A DNA stretch of 53,560 nt from Caldithrix sp. (GTDB taxonomy: Bacteria > KSB1 > UBA2214 > DYKH01). The notes under the pieces are model-generated. The model saw only the letters and a list, made by a program, of their open reading frames with translations, made no database searches and was not told the DNA's origin. The stretch lies in assembly GCA_020722685.1 (NCBI GenBank), contig DYKH01000022.1, positions 1 through 53,560 on the forward strand, given 5' to 3'. Of the stretch, positions 1 to 9,704 are shown one piece after another (positions within the stretch are counted from its first letter, which is position 1; each line of letters opens with the position of its first letter). Made by a program: the position numbers and the translations under genes.

Positions 1-112
1 ATTGTGATTTTGAAAGGATGCCTCCAGCATGACAGCAGGGTGAGCGGAGAAAGTTAATCAGGGGGAGGCTTTGTGCTTTTCCAACATAATCTACTTGAAA
101 GAAACGGAAACC

Positions 113-1954
113 ATGAAAACTTTAGCAGGTTTGCTTAGGTCGAGCATGCTCTTGATGTTTTTGGTAACCCAGGGACTGCCGGCGCCATCGGCATTCACCA
201 ACTTTGTCACCGTTAAAGGCGACCGGCTGATGGATGGCGATAAAGAGCTGCGATTCATCTCCTTCAACATCCCAAACTTGCATTGCATCGAAGACAATAT
301 GGCTTTCACCGAGACCAACGTCTGGCGATTGCCAAATGAATATGAACTGCGCGATGCTCTGGTGAGTGCGCGTGAGATGGGCGGCACCGTCGTGCGGATG
401 TACACTCTCAGCGTTCGACGCAAAGACGACACACCGGAAATACCCCGATACGTTTTGGGCCCAGGCCAATTCAACGAAGAAGCTTTTCAGGCCCTGGATT
501 TGGCGCTCGCTGTGGCCAATGAGGTGGGCGTTCGCATCATCATTCCATTTGTCGATAATTGGAGCTGGATGGGCGGCATTGCCGAGTATGCCGGATTTCG
601 CGGCCAGCCGGCGCAGGCATTCTGGACCGATGCAGAGATCAAAGCGGATTTTCAGAAAACCATCCACTATTTGATCAATCGTACCAATACGATGACCGGA
701 ATCAAATACCGCGATGACAAAGCTGTCCTTGCCTGGGAAACAGGCAATGAGCTGAAAGACTGTCCCGACGCCTGGACGGAAGAGATGGCAGCATACATTA
801 AAAAACTCGATCCGAATCACTTGGTTCTGGATGGCTATCATACCAGCGTTCTGCGCAGTGAGTCGGTGGCGAATCGCAACACGGACATCGTTACCACTCA
901 TCACTACGAAAACGATCCGCGCGACATGATCGAACATATTCGCATCAGCGCGGCACGCGCAAAGGGTAAGAAACCCTACCTGATCGGCGAGTTCGGTTTT
1001 ATCAGCACCAGCGGGATCGCTGCGGTGCTGGACGAGATCATCGCTATGCCGCATGTATGCGGCGCGCTCATTTGGAGCCTGCGTTTCCATGCCCGCGACG
1101 GCGGATTTTACTGGCATTCCGAACCGGCCGCCGATGGCTTTTACAAGGCCTACCATGTGCCGGGATTCGCATCCGGCGAGACCTACGACGAACAACGCGC
1201 CCTTGCAGTCTATCGGCAGAAAGCTTTCCGCATTCGCAACCTGCCCCTTGCCGCGCAACCTCGACCATCCGCGCCCCACTTGCTGCCCGCCGATGACGTC
1301 TCCAAGCTGATTTGGCAGGGAGTCGTCTTTGCCGCTTGCTATGATGTCGAACGGGCCGAGTCTGCCAATGGGCCCTGGCAGATCGTCGGTCGCGATGTGT
1401 CGGATGCGGAGACGGCGCACCGGCCGCTGTTCAATGACGAAAGCGCTGAAATCGGCAAGAGCTATTTTTATCGCGTGCGCGCAAAAAATCAAGGCGGGAT
1501 TTCCGAGCCTTCAAACGTCGCCGGCCCTATCCAAGTGCATGCCCGTACGCTGGTGGACGAGCTAATCAATTTTGGTGTGTTGTTCAGCAAAAGAGGCAAG
1601 CTCACTTTGCAGGCGACCCATTCGCGGCCGTTCAAAGAGGACGCGCATCGGCTGCGTGGAGAAGCCGGCGCCGAAGTCGTCTATTATGTGCCGGGCAGCG
1701 TTCGTGAAGCCCGGTGCTATGGGTTCGCCAATAATGTTGAAGGAATCTGGGAGGTAAGCGCCTCAACTGATGGCCAATCCTACCAGCCACTCAAGCCCTC
1801 CGTGCAAAGCTTTTTCGCCGGCAAAGCTGATTACGATTACCAGCAGCCCCTGCTTTTGTTGGTCCGTGAGCTGCCGGGCGGCAGCCGGTACCTAAAGCTC
1901 CGATTTCTCCATGAAGCCCAGCTATCGAGGGTAGAGATTTCCTATGCCGAATGA
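113..1954 (+). CDS. Secreted GH5-type mannanase/mannosidase with FN3 domain
   Basis: Probable secreted glycoside hydrolase of clan A, GH5 type, acting on beta-mannan or manno-oligosaccharides. The 613-aa product begins with a signal peptide (about residues 1-27, ending near APSA). The TIM barrel covers about residues 30-390. The WETGNE motif places the acid/base at E213 and the IGEFG motif places the nucleophile at E293; both are present. A fibronectin type III-like module follows at about 400-490 (YFYRVRAKN signature), then a beta-sandwich. There is no T9SS tail. ATG 113 is chosen because the signal peptide starts there; an in-frame start at 71 would add 14 residues ahead of it. The stop overlaps the next start by 11 bases, so the two genes are probably translationally coupled. 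The GH5 class is confident; substrate specificity is inferred from the locus. Upstream positions 1-112 hold no recognisable gene. Confidence 0.85.
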   Translation: MKTLAGLLRSSMLLMFLVTQGLPAPSAFTNFVTVKGDRLMDGDKELRFISFNIPNLHCIEDNMAFTETNVWRLPNEYELRDALVSAREMGGTVVRMYTLSVRRKDDTPEIPRYVLGPGQFNEEAFQALDLALAVANEVGVRIIIPFVDNWSWMGGIAEYAGFRGQPAQAFWTDAEIKADFQKTIHYLINRTNTMTGIKYRDDKAVLAWETGNELKDCPDAWTEEMAAYIKKLDPNHLVLDGYHTSVLRSESVANRNTDIVTTHHYENDPRDMIEHIRISAARAKGKKPYLIGEFGFISTSGIAAVLDEIIAMPHVCGALIWSLRFHARDGGFYWHSEPAADGFYKAYHVPGFASGETYDEQRALAVYRQKAFRIRNLPLAAQPRPSAPHLLPADDVSKLIWQGVVFAACYDVERAESANGPWQIVGRDVSDAETAHRPLFNDESAEIGKSYFYRVRAKNQGGISEPSNVAGPIQVHARTLVDELINFGVLFSKRGKLTLQATHSRPFKEDAHRLRGEAGAEVVYYVPGSVREARCYGFANNVEGIWEVSASTDGQSYQPLKPSVQSFFAGKADYDYQQPLLLLVRELPGGSRYLKLRFLHEAQLSRVEISYAE

Positions 1955-3197
1955 TCTTTTGAAGCAATTAAGAGCGCAAGCCGCAACGGAGCTGCAGGAG
2001 CACATCTTGCCCTTTTGGCAACGCGAAGCTGTAGATCGGGAAAAAGGCGGATTTTGGGCGCGCATCAGCAACGACTTGCAGGTGCGCACACGCTCTCCCA
2101 AAGGCCTGATCCTCAACACGCGCATACTGTGGACGTTCTCGGCGGCCTATCGGCAATTGGGCAATCCGGAGTATCTGGAGATCGCGCTTAGAGGCTACAA
2201 TTATCTTGTCTCCCGATTTGTCGACAAAGTATACGGCGGCATGTATTGGATGCTGGATGCCGACGGCAAACCCATGGATACCAGCAAAAAGATCTACGGC
2301 CAGGCGTTTTCGATCTACGCTCTGACGGAGTATTATTTGGCCGCCGGTTCGCAGGATGCTTTGCGTCTCGCACGCAACGTTTATGAGCTGATTGAAAGTT
2401 ACAATTTTGATCGCCTGCACGGCGGCTATTTGGAAACGTCGAACCGCGATTGGTCTCCGACGGAAAATCTGCGCCTGAGCGATGTGGACATGAACGAGAA
2501 AAAATCCATGAATACTCATCTGCATCTCTTAGAGGCGTACGTAGAACTTTATAGTGCCTGGCCGGATGCCGGATTGCGCGGAAAATTGGCCGCGCTCGTT
2601 GACAATTTCACTGTACATATCATTGATCAGCATACTCATCATCTCCGGCTTTTTTTTGATGAGACCTGGCATTGCAAATCCCGCAAAATCTCTTTCGGCC
2701 ACGATATCGAGACCAGTTGGCTTTTGGACGAAGCTGTGCGGTTATTGAATGATCCTCAGCTCAGCCAAACCATTCGCGACGTTTCCTTGCAAATGGTGGA
2801 TGTCGTGCTGCAGGAAGGCATGGCGCCGGACGGCGGCCTGCATTACGAGCGGGACGAAATCGGCGATCTCGATCCGGAGGTGCATTGGTGGGTGCAGGTG
2901 GAGGCGGTGGTCGGATTTCTTAATGCCTATCAAAAAAGCAATCGAGAGATTTACCTTGATGCCGCTCATCGCGCCTGGCAGTTCATTATGACCTACCTTG
3001 TCGATCGCAAGCATGGCGAGTGGTTTTATAAGGTCAGGGCGGATCGCACGCCGGCGATGGAGATGTTCAAAGTGTCGGAGTGGAAATGCCCCTATCACAG
3101 CGGTCGCGCTTGTTTGGAGATCATGCGTCGAATTGGCAAGTGTTCAACTGACGTGAAAACAGAAGACCAACAGTCAACTGCCAACGTCCAACGTTAA
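1944..3197 (+). CDS. Cellobiose/mannobiose 2-epimerase (AGE family)
   Basis: Cytoplasmic AGE-family epimerase converting the reducing-end sugar of a beta-1,4-disaccharide at C2 (mannobiose to mannosyl-glucose, or cellobiose to glucosyl-mannose). The alpha/alpha-barrel hallmarks are all visible: KIYGQAFSIYALTEYY, MNTHLHLLEAYVELY, and SFGHDIETSWLLDEA, which carry the conserved histidines. The 417 aa are close to the usual 390-410. It overlaps the GH5 gene upstream by 11 bases and precedes a GH130 phosphorylase, the standard partner in the mannobiose pathway. The last 15-17 residues (after MRRIGKC) look unrelated to the family: they are encoded by low-complexity sequence that runs into an inverted repeat, as though the original stop was lost. 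No signal peptide is present. Confidence 0.93.
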   Translation: MPNDLLKQLRAQAATELQEHILPFWQREAVDREKGGFWARISNDLQVRTRSPKGLILNTRILWTFSAAYRQLGNPEYLEIALRGYNYLVSRFVDKVYGGMYWMLDADGKPMDTSKKIYGQAFSIYALTEYYLAAGSQDALRLARNVYELIESYNFDRLHGGYLETSNRDWSPTENLRLSDVDMNEKKSMNTHLHLLEAYVELYSAWPDAGLRGKLAALVDNFTVHIIDQHTHHLRLFFDETWHCKSRKISFGHDIETSWLLDEAVRLLNDPQLSQTIRDVSLQMVDVVLQEGMAPDGGLHYERDEIGDLDPEVHWWVQVEAVVGFLNAYQKSNREIYLDAAHRAWQFIMTYLVDRKHGEWFYKVRADRTPAMEMFKVSEWKCPYHSGRACLEIMRRIGKCSTDVKTEDQQSTANVQR

Positions 3198-3236
3198 ATT
3201 GTCAATTAGCTGTTGAGAGTTGACAATTGAACGTTG
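3189..3236. repeat. Imperfect inverted repeat after the epimerase gene
   Basis: The arms CAACGTTAAATTGTCAA (3189-3205) and TTGACAATTGAACGTTG (3220-3236) pair at 16 of 17 positions with a 14-base loop. More low-complexity TTGAA/ATTGA sequence follows to about 3260. The left arm lies inside the 3' end of the epimerase reading frame. It could form an mRNA hairpin between the epimerase and GH130 genes. It lacks a proper T tract, so a terminator role is doubtful. Confidence 0.6.
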
Positions 3237-3342
3237 AAAATTGAACATTGACTATTGGGCTTTTGCCGCAAATGAACTTGACTAAACATTTACTCCCATT
3301 GAAAGTCAATCCAGCCGAATTATGAGTTGTAGAGAAAAAGCT

Positions 3343-4527
3343 ATGGTGAAAGAAGAGTTTCAAATCCGCCTTGCGCATCTGCTAAGAGACCACGAGGAAT
3401 ATGTCATCCGCAAGAATGAGCCTCTGCCTTGGAGCAATGGCATTTATCAGCGCTACAAATATCCGGTTCTAACCGCCGGTCATACCCCGATTTTCTGGCG
3501 TTATGACCTCGATCCCAAGACCAATCCGCTGTTGCTGGAACGCATGGGCATTAACGCGACTTTCAATCCCGGCGCTATGGAGATGGATGGCAAAATCCTC
3601 CTCATGGTGCGCGTCGAGGGCTGGGATCGCAAATCTTTCTTTGCGGTGGCCGAGAGTCCCAACGGTATCGACAACTTTCGTTTCTGGGACTATCCGGTGG
3701 TAATGCCGGAAACCGACGATCCGGATGTCAATGTCTACGACATGCGTTTGGTGCGCCATGAAGACGGATGGATTTACGGAATCTTTTGCACCGAGCGTAA
3801 AGATCCAAAAGCGCCGCCGGGAGATTTGTCGTCTGCCATCGCTCAAGCCGGTATCGCTCGCACCAAGGACTTGAAAGAATGGGAACGCCTGCCGGACCTT
3901 AAAACCTCTTCGCCGCAACAACGCAATGTGGTGTTGCACCCGGAGTTTGTCGATGGCCAATACGCGTTTTATACTCGCCCGCAGGATGATTTTATTCAGG
4001 CCGGCAGAGGCGGCGGCATTGGCTGGGGATTGTGCAAGGACATTACCCAGCCGGTCATCAGCCACGAGACCATTATCGACGAGCGGCAATATCATACCAT
4101 TAAAGAGCTGAAGAACGGCTTGGGGCCGGCGCCCATCAAGACGCCGCAGGGTTGGCTGCATCTCGCCCATGGCGTGCGCGGCTGCGCGGCGGGTCTGCGA
4201 TATGTTTTGTACCTATTCATGACCGACTTGCACGAGCCGACCAAGGTCATCCATAAACCCGGCGGCTATCTAATTGCGCCGCAAGGCGAAGAGCGCATCG
4301 GCGACGTTTCCAATGTGGTGTTTAGCAACGGTTGGGTGGCTTTGGAGGATGGCGCCGTTTTTATCTATTATGCCTCCTCCGATACTCGCGTTCATGTAGC
4401 GACCACAACTGTCAGCCGGCTGGTGGATTATGCACTCAACACGCCGGAGGATCCATTGCGCTCGGCGGCGTGCGTGCAACAGCGCATCAACCTCATCGAG
4501 AAGAACCTCGCCATTTTGCGCAAGTAG
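3343..4527 (+). CDS. 4-O-beta-D-mannosyl-D-glucose phosphorylase (GH130)
   Basis: Cytoplasmic inverting phosphorylase that cleaves mannosyl-glucose with phosphate to alpha-mannose-1-phosphate and glucose. The 394-aa product matches the GH130_1 pattern throughout: [28 protein letters not shown]-like strand [27 protein letters not shown] with the presumed catalytic Asp at D133, [22 protein letters not shown] and [10 protein letters not shown]. There is no signal peptide. ATG 3343 is preferred because MVKEEF aligns with the usual N-terminus and follows an AG-rich stretch; an in-frame ATG at 3322 would add 7 residues. Its position right after the 2-epimerase supports the mannobiose pathway over other GH130 activities. 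Confidence 0.93.
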   Translation: MVKEEFQIRLAHLLRDHEEYVIRKNEPLPWSNGIYQRYKYPVLTAGHTPIFWRYDLDPKTNPLLLERMGINATFNPGAMEMDGKILLMVRVEGWDRKSFFAVAESPNGIDNFRFWDYPVVMPETDDPDVNVYDMRLVRHEDGWIYGIFCTERKDPKAPPGDLSSAIAQAGIARTKDLKEWERLPDLKTSSPQQRNVVLHPEFVDGQYAFYTRPQDDFIQAGRGGGIGWGLCKDITQPVISHETIIDERQYHTIKELKNGLGPAPIKTPQGWLHLAHGVRGCAAGLRYVLYLFMTDLHEPTKVIHKPGGYLIAPQGEERIGDVSNVVFSNGWVALEDGAVFIYYASSDTRVHVATTTVSRLVDYALNTPEDPLRSAACVQQRINLIEKNLAILRK

Positions 4528-4847
4528 GAAGCCTTGCTGTTGTTATTGGGGCGCTCTCAAAAGGCAAGACCATTGAAGGCAAAACCATTAGAGAGCGCTG
4601 CTGAAGGATCACACAGCGGCCCGGCCTATCGTGATTGAAAACGATCTGCCTCCCATCTTCATAGGATAGGGCGTCGGACTGAATGCTTGTGAAATCGGCA
4701 TCTCGCAGAGGCGGTTCTGAGACTAATTGTTTTGCCAGCAAATGGTTTTGCCATTCCTTGGCTCTGTTTGATTATACTTTTCGGTTTTCCATTATGATCA
4801 TGCCTGCTTGTATAGGTCCGTCGTTTAGCCCGATCAAGGAGATGAGA
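4528..4847 (+). promoter_or_regulatory. Intergenic region with repeated GGCAARACCATT motifs
   Basis: This is the largest gap inside the mannan locus and holds no gene. It contains GGCAAGACCATT (4563-4574) and GGCAAAACCATT (4578-4589) as direct repeats 15 bases apart, and the exact inverse AATGGTTTTGCC at 4741-4752. The direct pair lies inside a hairpin with perfect 8-base arms GCGCTCTC (4551-4558) and GAGAGCGC (4591-4598). The layout resembles repeated operator half-sites ahead of the secreted-enzyme genes, but no regulator gene is visible nearby and the role is inferred. Confidence 0.4.
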
Positions 4848-7800
4848 GTGAGTTTACTTCGTATGTGTGGGATTCTTGTCCTTCTCGCTACGAGTGCACA
4901 GGCTCAAGTGACGGGTTTGAGCGAGGACTTTAATGACCAAGACTTGACTGGCTGGCAAGTCCCCGCCGGCCAGGAGCGAACTTACCAGCTTCATGCAGCA
5001 GATAGCACGCTGGTAGTAACCTACACCCGCACGGATAGCAGTTGGGACTGGGACAGCTTTACCTTTACGCCGCCCGTGCCGGTGCAGACGCGGCAAAATC
5101 CCTATCTCCGCCTGGACGTTCGCAGCGATGTGGCAGTCAAGCTCACCCTCAAGCCGACTTATGGTGACGGACAAAATGATTGGCTGGAAGCGTCAATCCC
5201 CGGCAATCGTCAGTGGCGCACGCTAACCTTTGCCTTAAATTCCTTCGTGACGGCCAATTTGATTCGCATAGACTGGTATCTGGACGGCGGCTCCAACCAG
5301 CCGGCGCAAGGCTTGGTGTATTTGGACAATCTGCGCATCGCCGGAGATTTGCTGGTGGTACAAGTCAGCAACCTGCAAGCCACCACGCTGGATTCCGACC
5401 GCATTGCCCTGACTTGGTCCTGCAATCACCCGGAAGCCGCCGGCGAATATCGGATTTACCAGAGCCTCGTATCCGGATTCAGTCCCGCTGCGGGAAATCT
5501 GGTGGGATCTACCACCACAACCAACTATGAAGCTTCCGCTCTTGAAAGTTACCGTATCTACTATTTTCGCGTTACGGCGATTGATACCTCCGGGCTCGAG
5601 TCCAATCCTTCCAACGAAGCCTTTGCTCAAACCTACGCCTCGGGAGCCGCTCCGCGCATTGCCATGCAAAGTGTGAACAGTACGGAAATCGGCCTTTATG
5701 AAAAATTCGAAGCCATCCTTTTGCTGGAAAATGCTGTTTTCGACAATCCCTATGATCCCGAGCAAATCGACGTTCGCGCCGTTTTTACATCGCCAACCGG
5801 CCGCCGATGGGACTTGTATGGCTTTTATGATAATTACCAAAATCGCCAGCAGTGGAAGGTGCGCTTTTCGCCCAACGAAACCGGCGACTGGAAGTACGTC
5901 CTATATGCGACCAACGCCAACGGCACCGGACGCAGCGTGGAGTACACCTTCCGGGCCGTACCTTCCGGGCATCACGGCTGGCTGCACACCTCGCCGAAAA
6001 ATCCTCATTATTTTGTTCACGACGACGGTACGAGCTTTTACGGACTTGCTGCTTATTGGCCCTGGGGCATCAACAACAGCGAGAGCGGTCTGGGTGCATT
6101 GCAGGACTCCGGTTACAACCTCATCGGCTATTGGAACGTGACCTATGACGACGGTACGCTGATCGAATCCCTGGCCTCAGGGCTGGGCCGCTATGACCAA
6201 AACAAATGCAACCGCATTGATGCCATTCTGCAATGGATCGAGCAGCGTAACATGGTCCTCATGTTGGCTATTTGGCCGCACGACCTTTTTTGTCTGAATA
6301 TGGCCGGCTGGGCTGCGCTTTGGAGCCAGAATCCCTATAAAGCTCTATGCAGCGTACTGGAAATCTACGAGAATGAGACTGCCTGGAAATATCAGGAAAA
6401 GCAATATCGCTACCTCATCGCCCGCTGGGGTTACAGTCGCGGCTTGGGCATCTGGGAAATTGTGAATGAAATCAACGGCACGGACGCCTGGGCGAACGGT
6501 CGCATTCCGCAAGCGGAAGGATGGACGCGCAAGGTGCATGCGTTTCTCAAGGCTCATGACCCCTTTGGCAGGCCCACCACGGCCAGCATGAGCGGCGGGC
6601 AATATTGGCCCAACGGCTATGCCATTTTCGACGTGCCCAACGTTCACATGTATGAGACGGGCTGGCCCGGCAAATTCAACGGCAATCCGCTGCGCAGCAG
6701 CCTGTGGACCTACCACACCGTCACCCGGCAAATGTGGGATGATTTTGCCAAACCCGCCATCATGGGCGAAGCCGGCTGGCTGGACAACTATGGCAATTAC
6801 GCCGGCGATAGTGATGAATATGCTATCATGTACCACGATGCCCTGTGGGTGAGCTGGGCGAGCGGACTCGCTTCCACCCCTGTTTGGTGGGGATACGACC
6901 CGCGCGCTATGGGACCAAAGGTCTTGCAGCGAATGAAGATGTTCGCTCCCTTGGCGGCACAGATCGACTATGCCCATAAAGCTTTTCAGCCAGCAGAAGT
7001 GACGGTGGCCGATGCGGATGCTTTTGCCATGAGCGATTCCACCCAAGCTTTCGGCTGGACGCGCGACTTCTACGGCTACGATATTTCCGAACGCCTGATG
7101 CAGCTATCCGGCTTGGTGGATACTGTGTATTCGGTTCAATGGTTTGACACTTGGGCCGGGAAAACGGTGGAAAGTCACATTCGCCCGTGCATTCAAGGCG
7201 TGCTGACCGATCAGTTACCGCTATTGGAAAGCAGACCGGCAGATTTGGCCTTCACCGTCAAGATGGCTGAAATCGGCACGCAGCCAAGTCGCTTGGAGCT
7301 GCTGGCTTCTCCGCGCACGCTTTTCAGCGACGGCCAAAGCCAGTCCATCATCCAGTGCCATATCTTTGATGCTCAGGGTCGATTCTGCATTGGGGCGCAA
7401 AATCAGCTTCAGTTTTCCTTGATCGGATTAGGCCGGCTCGTCGGCCCGGCCTTGGTTGCGGCGCAGCAGGGTGTGGCCACCATCATTCTGCAATCGGATA
7501 GTACGGGCTCCGGCATCTCCAAGGTGGTGGTTTCATCCCCGGGCCTACAACCGGACACGGTCATCATCAAAATGACCGACGTGCAGATGCTGGACGATTT
7601 TGAGTCCTATGGCTCCGACGGCGGCTTGCAGACGGTCTGGAAAATCCGTTCCGGTACCCGTGCTGCCGTTACCCTTGAAACAGGACATGTCGCTGCCGGT
7701 ACGCAGGCCTTAAAGGCCGAATACTCTATCGGTAACGGCCAGCCGCCCTATGCCGGTTTTTTTCGTGATTTTCCCCAGACTTTTCGGCAGAGCAGCTACG

Positions 7801-8372
7801 TTCGCTTCTGGCTGTTGTCCGACGCTTCCAAGCGCGATTTGGTCATCATGCTGAACAAGGACAGCAGCCATTACTGGCAATATCAGATCTCGCTGTCTTC
7901 TGAAGGAAAATGGGTCGAAGTGCCCTTGTCGGAATTCAAGGCGAATGCCGGCGATGCCCCTGTGGATCTTTCGCAGATAGGCAGCATTTTTTTCAACGTT
8001 GTCAAAGGTGCGGGCGAGTATGGCTCAGGCGTTATATACCTCGACGAGTTAGCCTTTGCAAACAGCAGTCGGGCGGGCGTTGATGGGCAAGGCATGGTTG
8101 AATCGGGATGGAGCTTTTCATTGCAGCAAAATTTTCCCAACCCGTTTAACGCAGCGACGGAAATTCGCTACAGCTTGCCGAAGCGCACGCCGGTTACACT
8201 CTCGATTTTTAATGTAAGGGGGCAGCTTGTCAGTCAATTGGTGCATGAGGTGCAAAGTGCCGGCGAGTATCGGGTGCTGTGGAACGGCGAAGGCTTGCCT
8301 TCAGGAGCTTATTTCTATGTCCTGCAGACAAGCGATCAAGTAAAAAAAGCGAAATGTGTGCTGCTCAAGTGA
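4848..8372 (+). CDS. Multimodular secreted GH5-like hydrolase with T9SS tail
   Basis: Very large exported glycosidase, about 1174 aa. Modules in order: signal peptide (LLRMCGILVLLATSAQA); a carbohydrate-binding beta-sandwich (about 20-165); FN3-like module (about 170-265); DUF5060-type N-terminal domain of putative hydrolases (about 270-380); clan-A TIM barrel with IWEIVNE (acid/base E541) and MGEAGW (nucleophile E641); a beta-sandwich; a second binding module starting DDFESYG; and a T9SS type A tail (QQNFPNPFNAATEIRYS to the C-terminus). GTG 4848 is chosen because AAGGAG at 4836-4841 sits 6 bases ahead of it; the ATG at 4842 abuts that site. The N-terminal binding module is paralogous to that of the GH26 protein at 9705. 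Probable mannan-active cell-surface enzyme; exact bond specificity is unknown. Only 10 bases separate it from the next gene. Confidence 0.85.
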   Translation: MSLLRMCGILVLLATSAQAQVTGLSEDFNDQDLTGWQVPAGQERTYQLHAADSTLVVTYTRTDSSWDWDSFTFTPPVPVQTRQNPYLRLDVRSDVAVKLTLKPTYGDGQNDWLEASIPGNRQWRTLTFALNSFVTANLIRIDWYLDGGSNQPAQGLVYLDNLRIAGDLLVVQVSNLQATTLDSDRIALTWSCNHPEAAGEYRIYQSLVSGFSPAAGNLVGSTTTTNYEASALESYRIYYFRVTAIDTSGLESNPSNEAFAQTYASGAAPRIAMQSVNSTEIGLYEKFEAILLLENAVFDNPYDPEQIDVRAVFTSPTGRRWDLYGFYDNYQNRQQWKVRFSPNETGDWKYVLYATNANGTGRSVEYTFRAVPSGHHGWLHTSPKNPHYFVHDDGTSFYGLAAYWPWGINNSESGLGALQDSGYNLIGYWNVTYDDGTLIESLASGLGRYDQNKCNRIDAILQWIEQRNMVLMLAIWPHDLFCLNMAGWAALWSQNPYKALCSVLEIYENETAWKYQEKQYRYLIARWGYSRGLGIWEIVNEINGTDAWANGRIPQAEGWTRKVHAFLKAHDPFGRPTTASMSGGQYWPNGYAIFDVPNVHMYETGWPGKFNGNPLRSSLWTYHTVTRQMWDDFAKPAIMGEAGWLDNYGNYAGDSDEYAIMYHDALWVSWASGLASTPVWWGYDPRAMGPKVLQRMKMFAPLAAQIDYAHKAFQPAEVTVADADAFAMSDSTQAFGWTRDFYGYDISERLMQLSGLVDTVYSVQWFDTWAGKTVESHIRPCIQGVLTDQLPLLESRPADLAFTVKMAEIGTQPSRLELLASPRTLFSDGQSQSIIQCHIFDAQGRFCIGAQNQLQFSLIGLGRLVGPALVAAQQGVATIILQSDSTGSGISKVVVSSPGLQPDTVIIKMTDVQMLDDFESYGSDGGLQTVWKIRSGTRAAVTLETGHVAAGTQALKAEYSIGNGQPPYAGFFRDFPQTFRQSSYVRFWLLSDASKRDLVIMLNKDSSHYWQYQISLSSEGKWVEVPLSEFKANAGDAPVDLSQIGSIFFNVVKGAGEYGSGVIYLDELAFANSSRAGVDGQGMVESGWSFSLQQNFPNPFNAATEIRYSLPKRTPVTLSIFNVRGQLVSQLVHEVQSAGEYRVLWNGEGLPSGAYFYVLQTSDQVKKAKCVLLK

Positions 8373-8382
8373 AAGGAAGAGC

Positions 8383-9693
8383 ATGAAGCGCAGCGTCCCG
8401 TTTTTCTATCTCTGCATGACCATAGGCGTACTACAGGCACAGCCCCCAGATTTTGTACGGGTCAAAGGCACGCAATTTCAGCTCGATGGCAAGCCTTATC
8501 ATTTTCTCGGTACCAACTTGTGGTACGGCTGCATGTTGGGACAGGCTGGGGAAGCCGGGGATCGAGCGCGCTTGCTGCGTGAATTGGATTTTCTGCAAAA
8601 AATCGGTATTAACAATCTGCGCGTCATGGGTGCTTCCGAAGGCCTTGGCTTGGAAGGCCAAATCCAGCCGGCAATTCAGCCGCAGCCGGGGAAAATCAAC
8701 GAGTCGCTGTTGGTGGGTTTGGATTTTCTGCTGGCGGAAATGGCCAAACGCAAGATGTACGCGGTGATTTTTTTGAACAACTACTGGGAATGGACCGGCG
8801 GTATGTCGCAGTACATGTCCTGGGTCACCGGCGATCCATATCCCAGTCCTGCGAACCCAAAATTCGGCTATTGGGGCTTGATGAAAACCAGCGGGCGCTT
8901 CTATGCCAATGAGAAAGCCAACGAGCTTTTTCACAATTTTCTTCGACTGTTAATCAACCGAAAGAATACCGTTAACGCCCGGCTCTACAAAGACGATCCC
9001 ACGATTATGGCTTGGCAGCTTGCCAACGAGCCTCGACCCTATCCTGAGGAGCAAGACCGGCCGCGGCATTTGCAGGAGTTCATCATGTGGGTGGATAAGA
9101 CAGCGGCATACATCAAATCCCTTGATTCCCGGCATCTGGTCACCACCGGCAACGAAGGCTTGGCCGGCAGCCTGCAATCAGATTCGTGCTACATCCAAGC
9201 ACATCGCAGCCCCAATATTGATTATCTCACCATGCACCTGTGGGTGCTGAATTGGTCTTGGTACGATCCGCAGCAACCAGAGAAGACCTATCCCGATGCG
9301 GAAAAGAAGGCTCTGCAGTATGTTGCACAGCACATTGCTTTTGCCGAGCTGGTCGGTAAGCCGCTGACCATGGAGGAGTTTGGTATCCCACGCGACAAGC
9401 ATGACTACTCCTCAACATCGCCCACTTTTTATCGCGACCGCTATTACACTGTGCTGTTCGATGCCATGTACCAAAACGCGCAAAAGGGTGGGCCGATGGC
9501 CGGTTGCAACTTTTGGAGTTGGGGCGGCGAAGGCAAGGCGAGGGATACCAAGACCTTCACCTGGCAAAAAGGGGATGATTACACCGGCGATCCGCCGCAA
9601 GAGCCCCAAGGTCGCAATAGTGTTTTTAGCAGCGACGAAAGCACGATCCGGATCATCGAATCTTATGCGCGAAAGATGAATCAGTTGCCTTAG
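8383..9693 (+). CDS. Secreted GH5 endo-beta-1,4-mannanase
   Basis: Mannan endo-1,4-beta-mannosidase of 436 aa, GH5_7-like. A signal peptide (MKRSVPFFYLCMTIGVLQA) is followed by the family start FVRVKGTQFQLDGKPYHFLGTN. Other landmarks are INNLRVMGASEG, FLNNYWEWTGGMSQYMSW, WQLANEPRP (acid/base E216), the TMHLWVLNW strand, and TMEEFGIPRD (nucleophile E332). It is a single catalytic domain with no binding module and no T9SS tail, so it may be periplasmic or use a different export route from its neighbours. ATG 8383 follows AGGAAG. It sits 10 bases after the 1174-aa enzyme and 11 bases before the GH26 gene, in one transcription unit. Confidence 0.92.
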   Translation: MKRSVPFFYLCMTIGVLQAQPPDFVRVKGTQFQLDGKPYHFLGTNLWYGCMLGQAGEAGDRARLLRELDFLQKIGINNLRVMGASEGLGLEGQIQPAIQPQPGKINESLLVGLDFLLAEMAKRKMYAVIFLNNYWEWTGGMSQYMSWVTGDPYPSPANPKFGYWGLMKTSGRFYANEKANELFHNFLRLLINRKNTVNARLYKDDPTIMAWQLANEPRPYPEEQDRPRHLQEFIMWVDKTAAYIKSLDSRHLVTTGNEGLAGSLQSDSCYIQAHRSPNIDYLTMHLWVLNWSWYDPQQPEKTYPDAEKKALQYVAQHIAFAELVGKPLTMEEFGIPRDKHDYSSTSPTFYRDRYYTVLFDAMYQNAQKGGPMAGCNFWSWGGEGKARDTKTFTWQKGDDYTGDPPQEPQGRNSVFSSDESTIRIIESYARKMNQLP

Positions 9694-9704
9694 CAGAGGT
9701 ATCC

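Noticed and set aside
122..1492. Long open frame (456 codons) on the - strand opposite the first GH5 gene
   Set aside because: Its product shows no family features and it lies exactly opposite a gene with signal peptide and both catalytic Glu residues; it is a codon-bias shadow.
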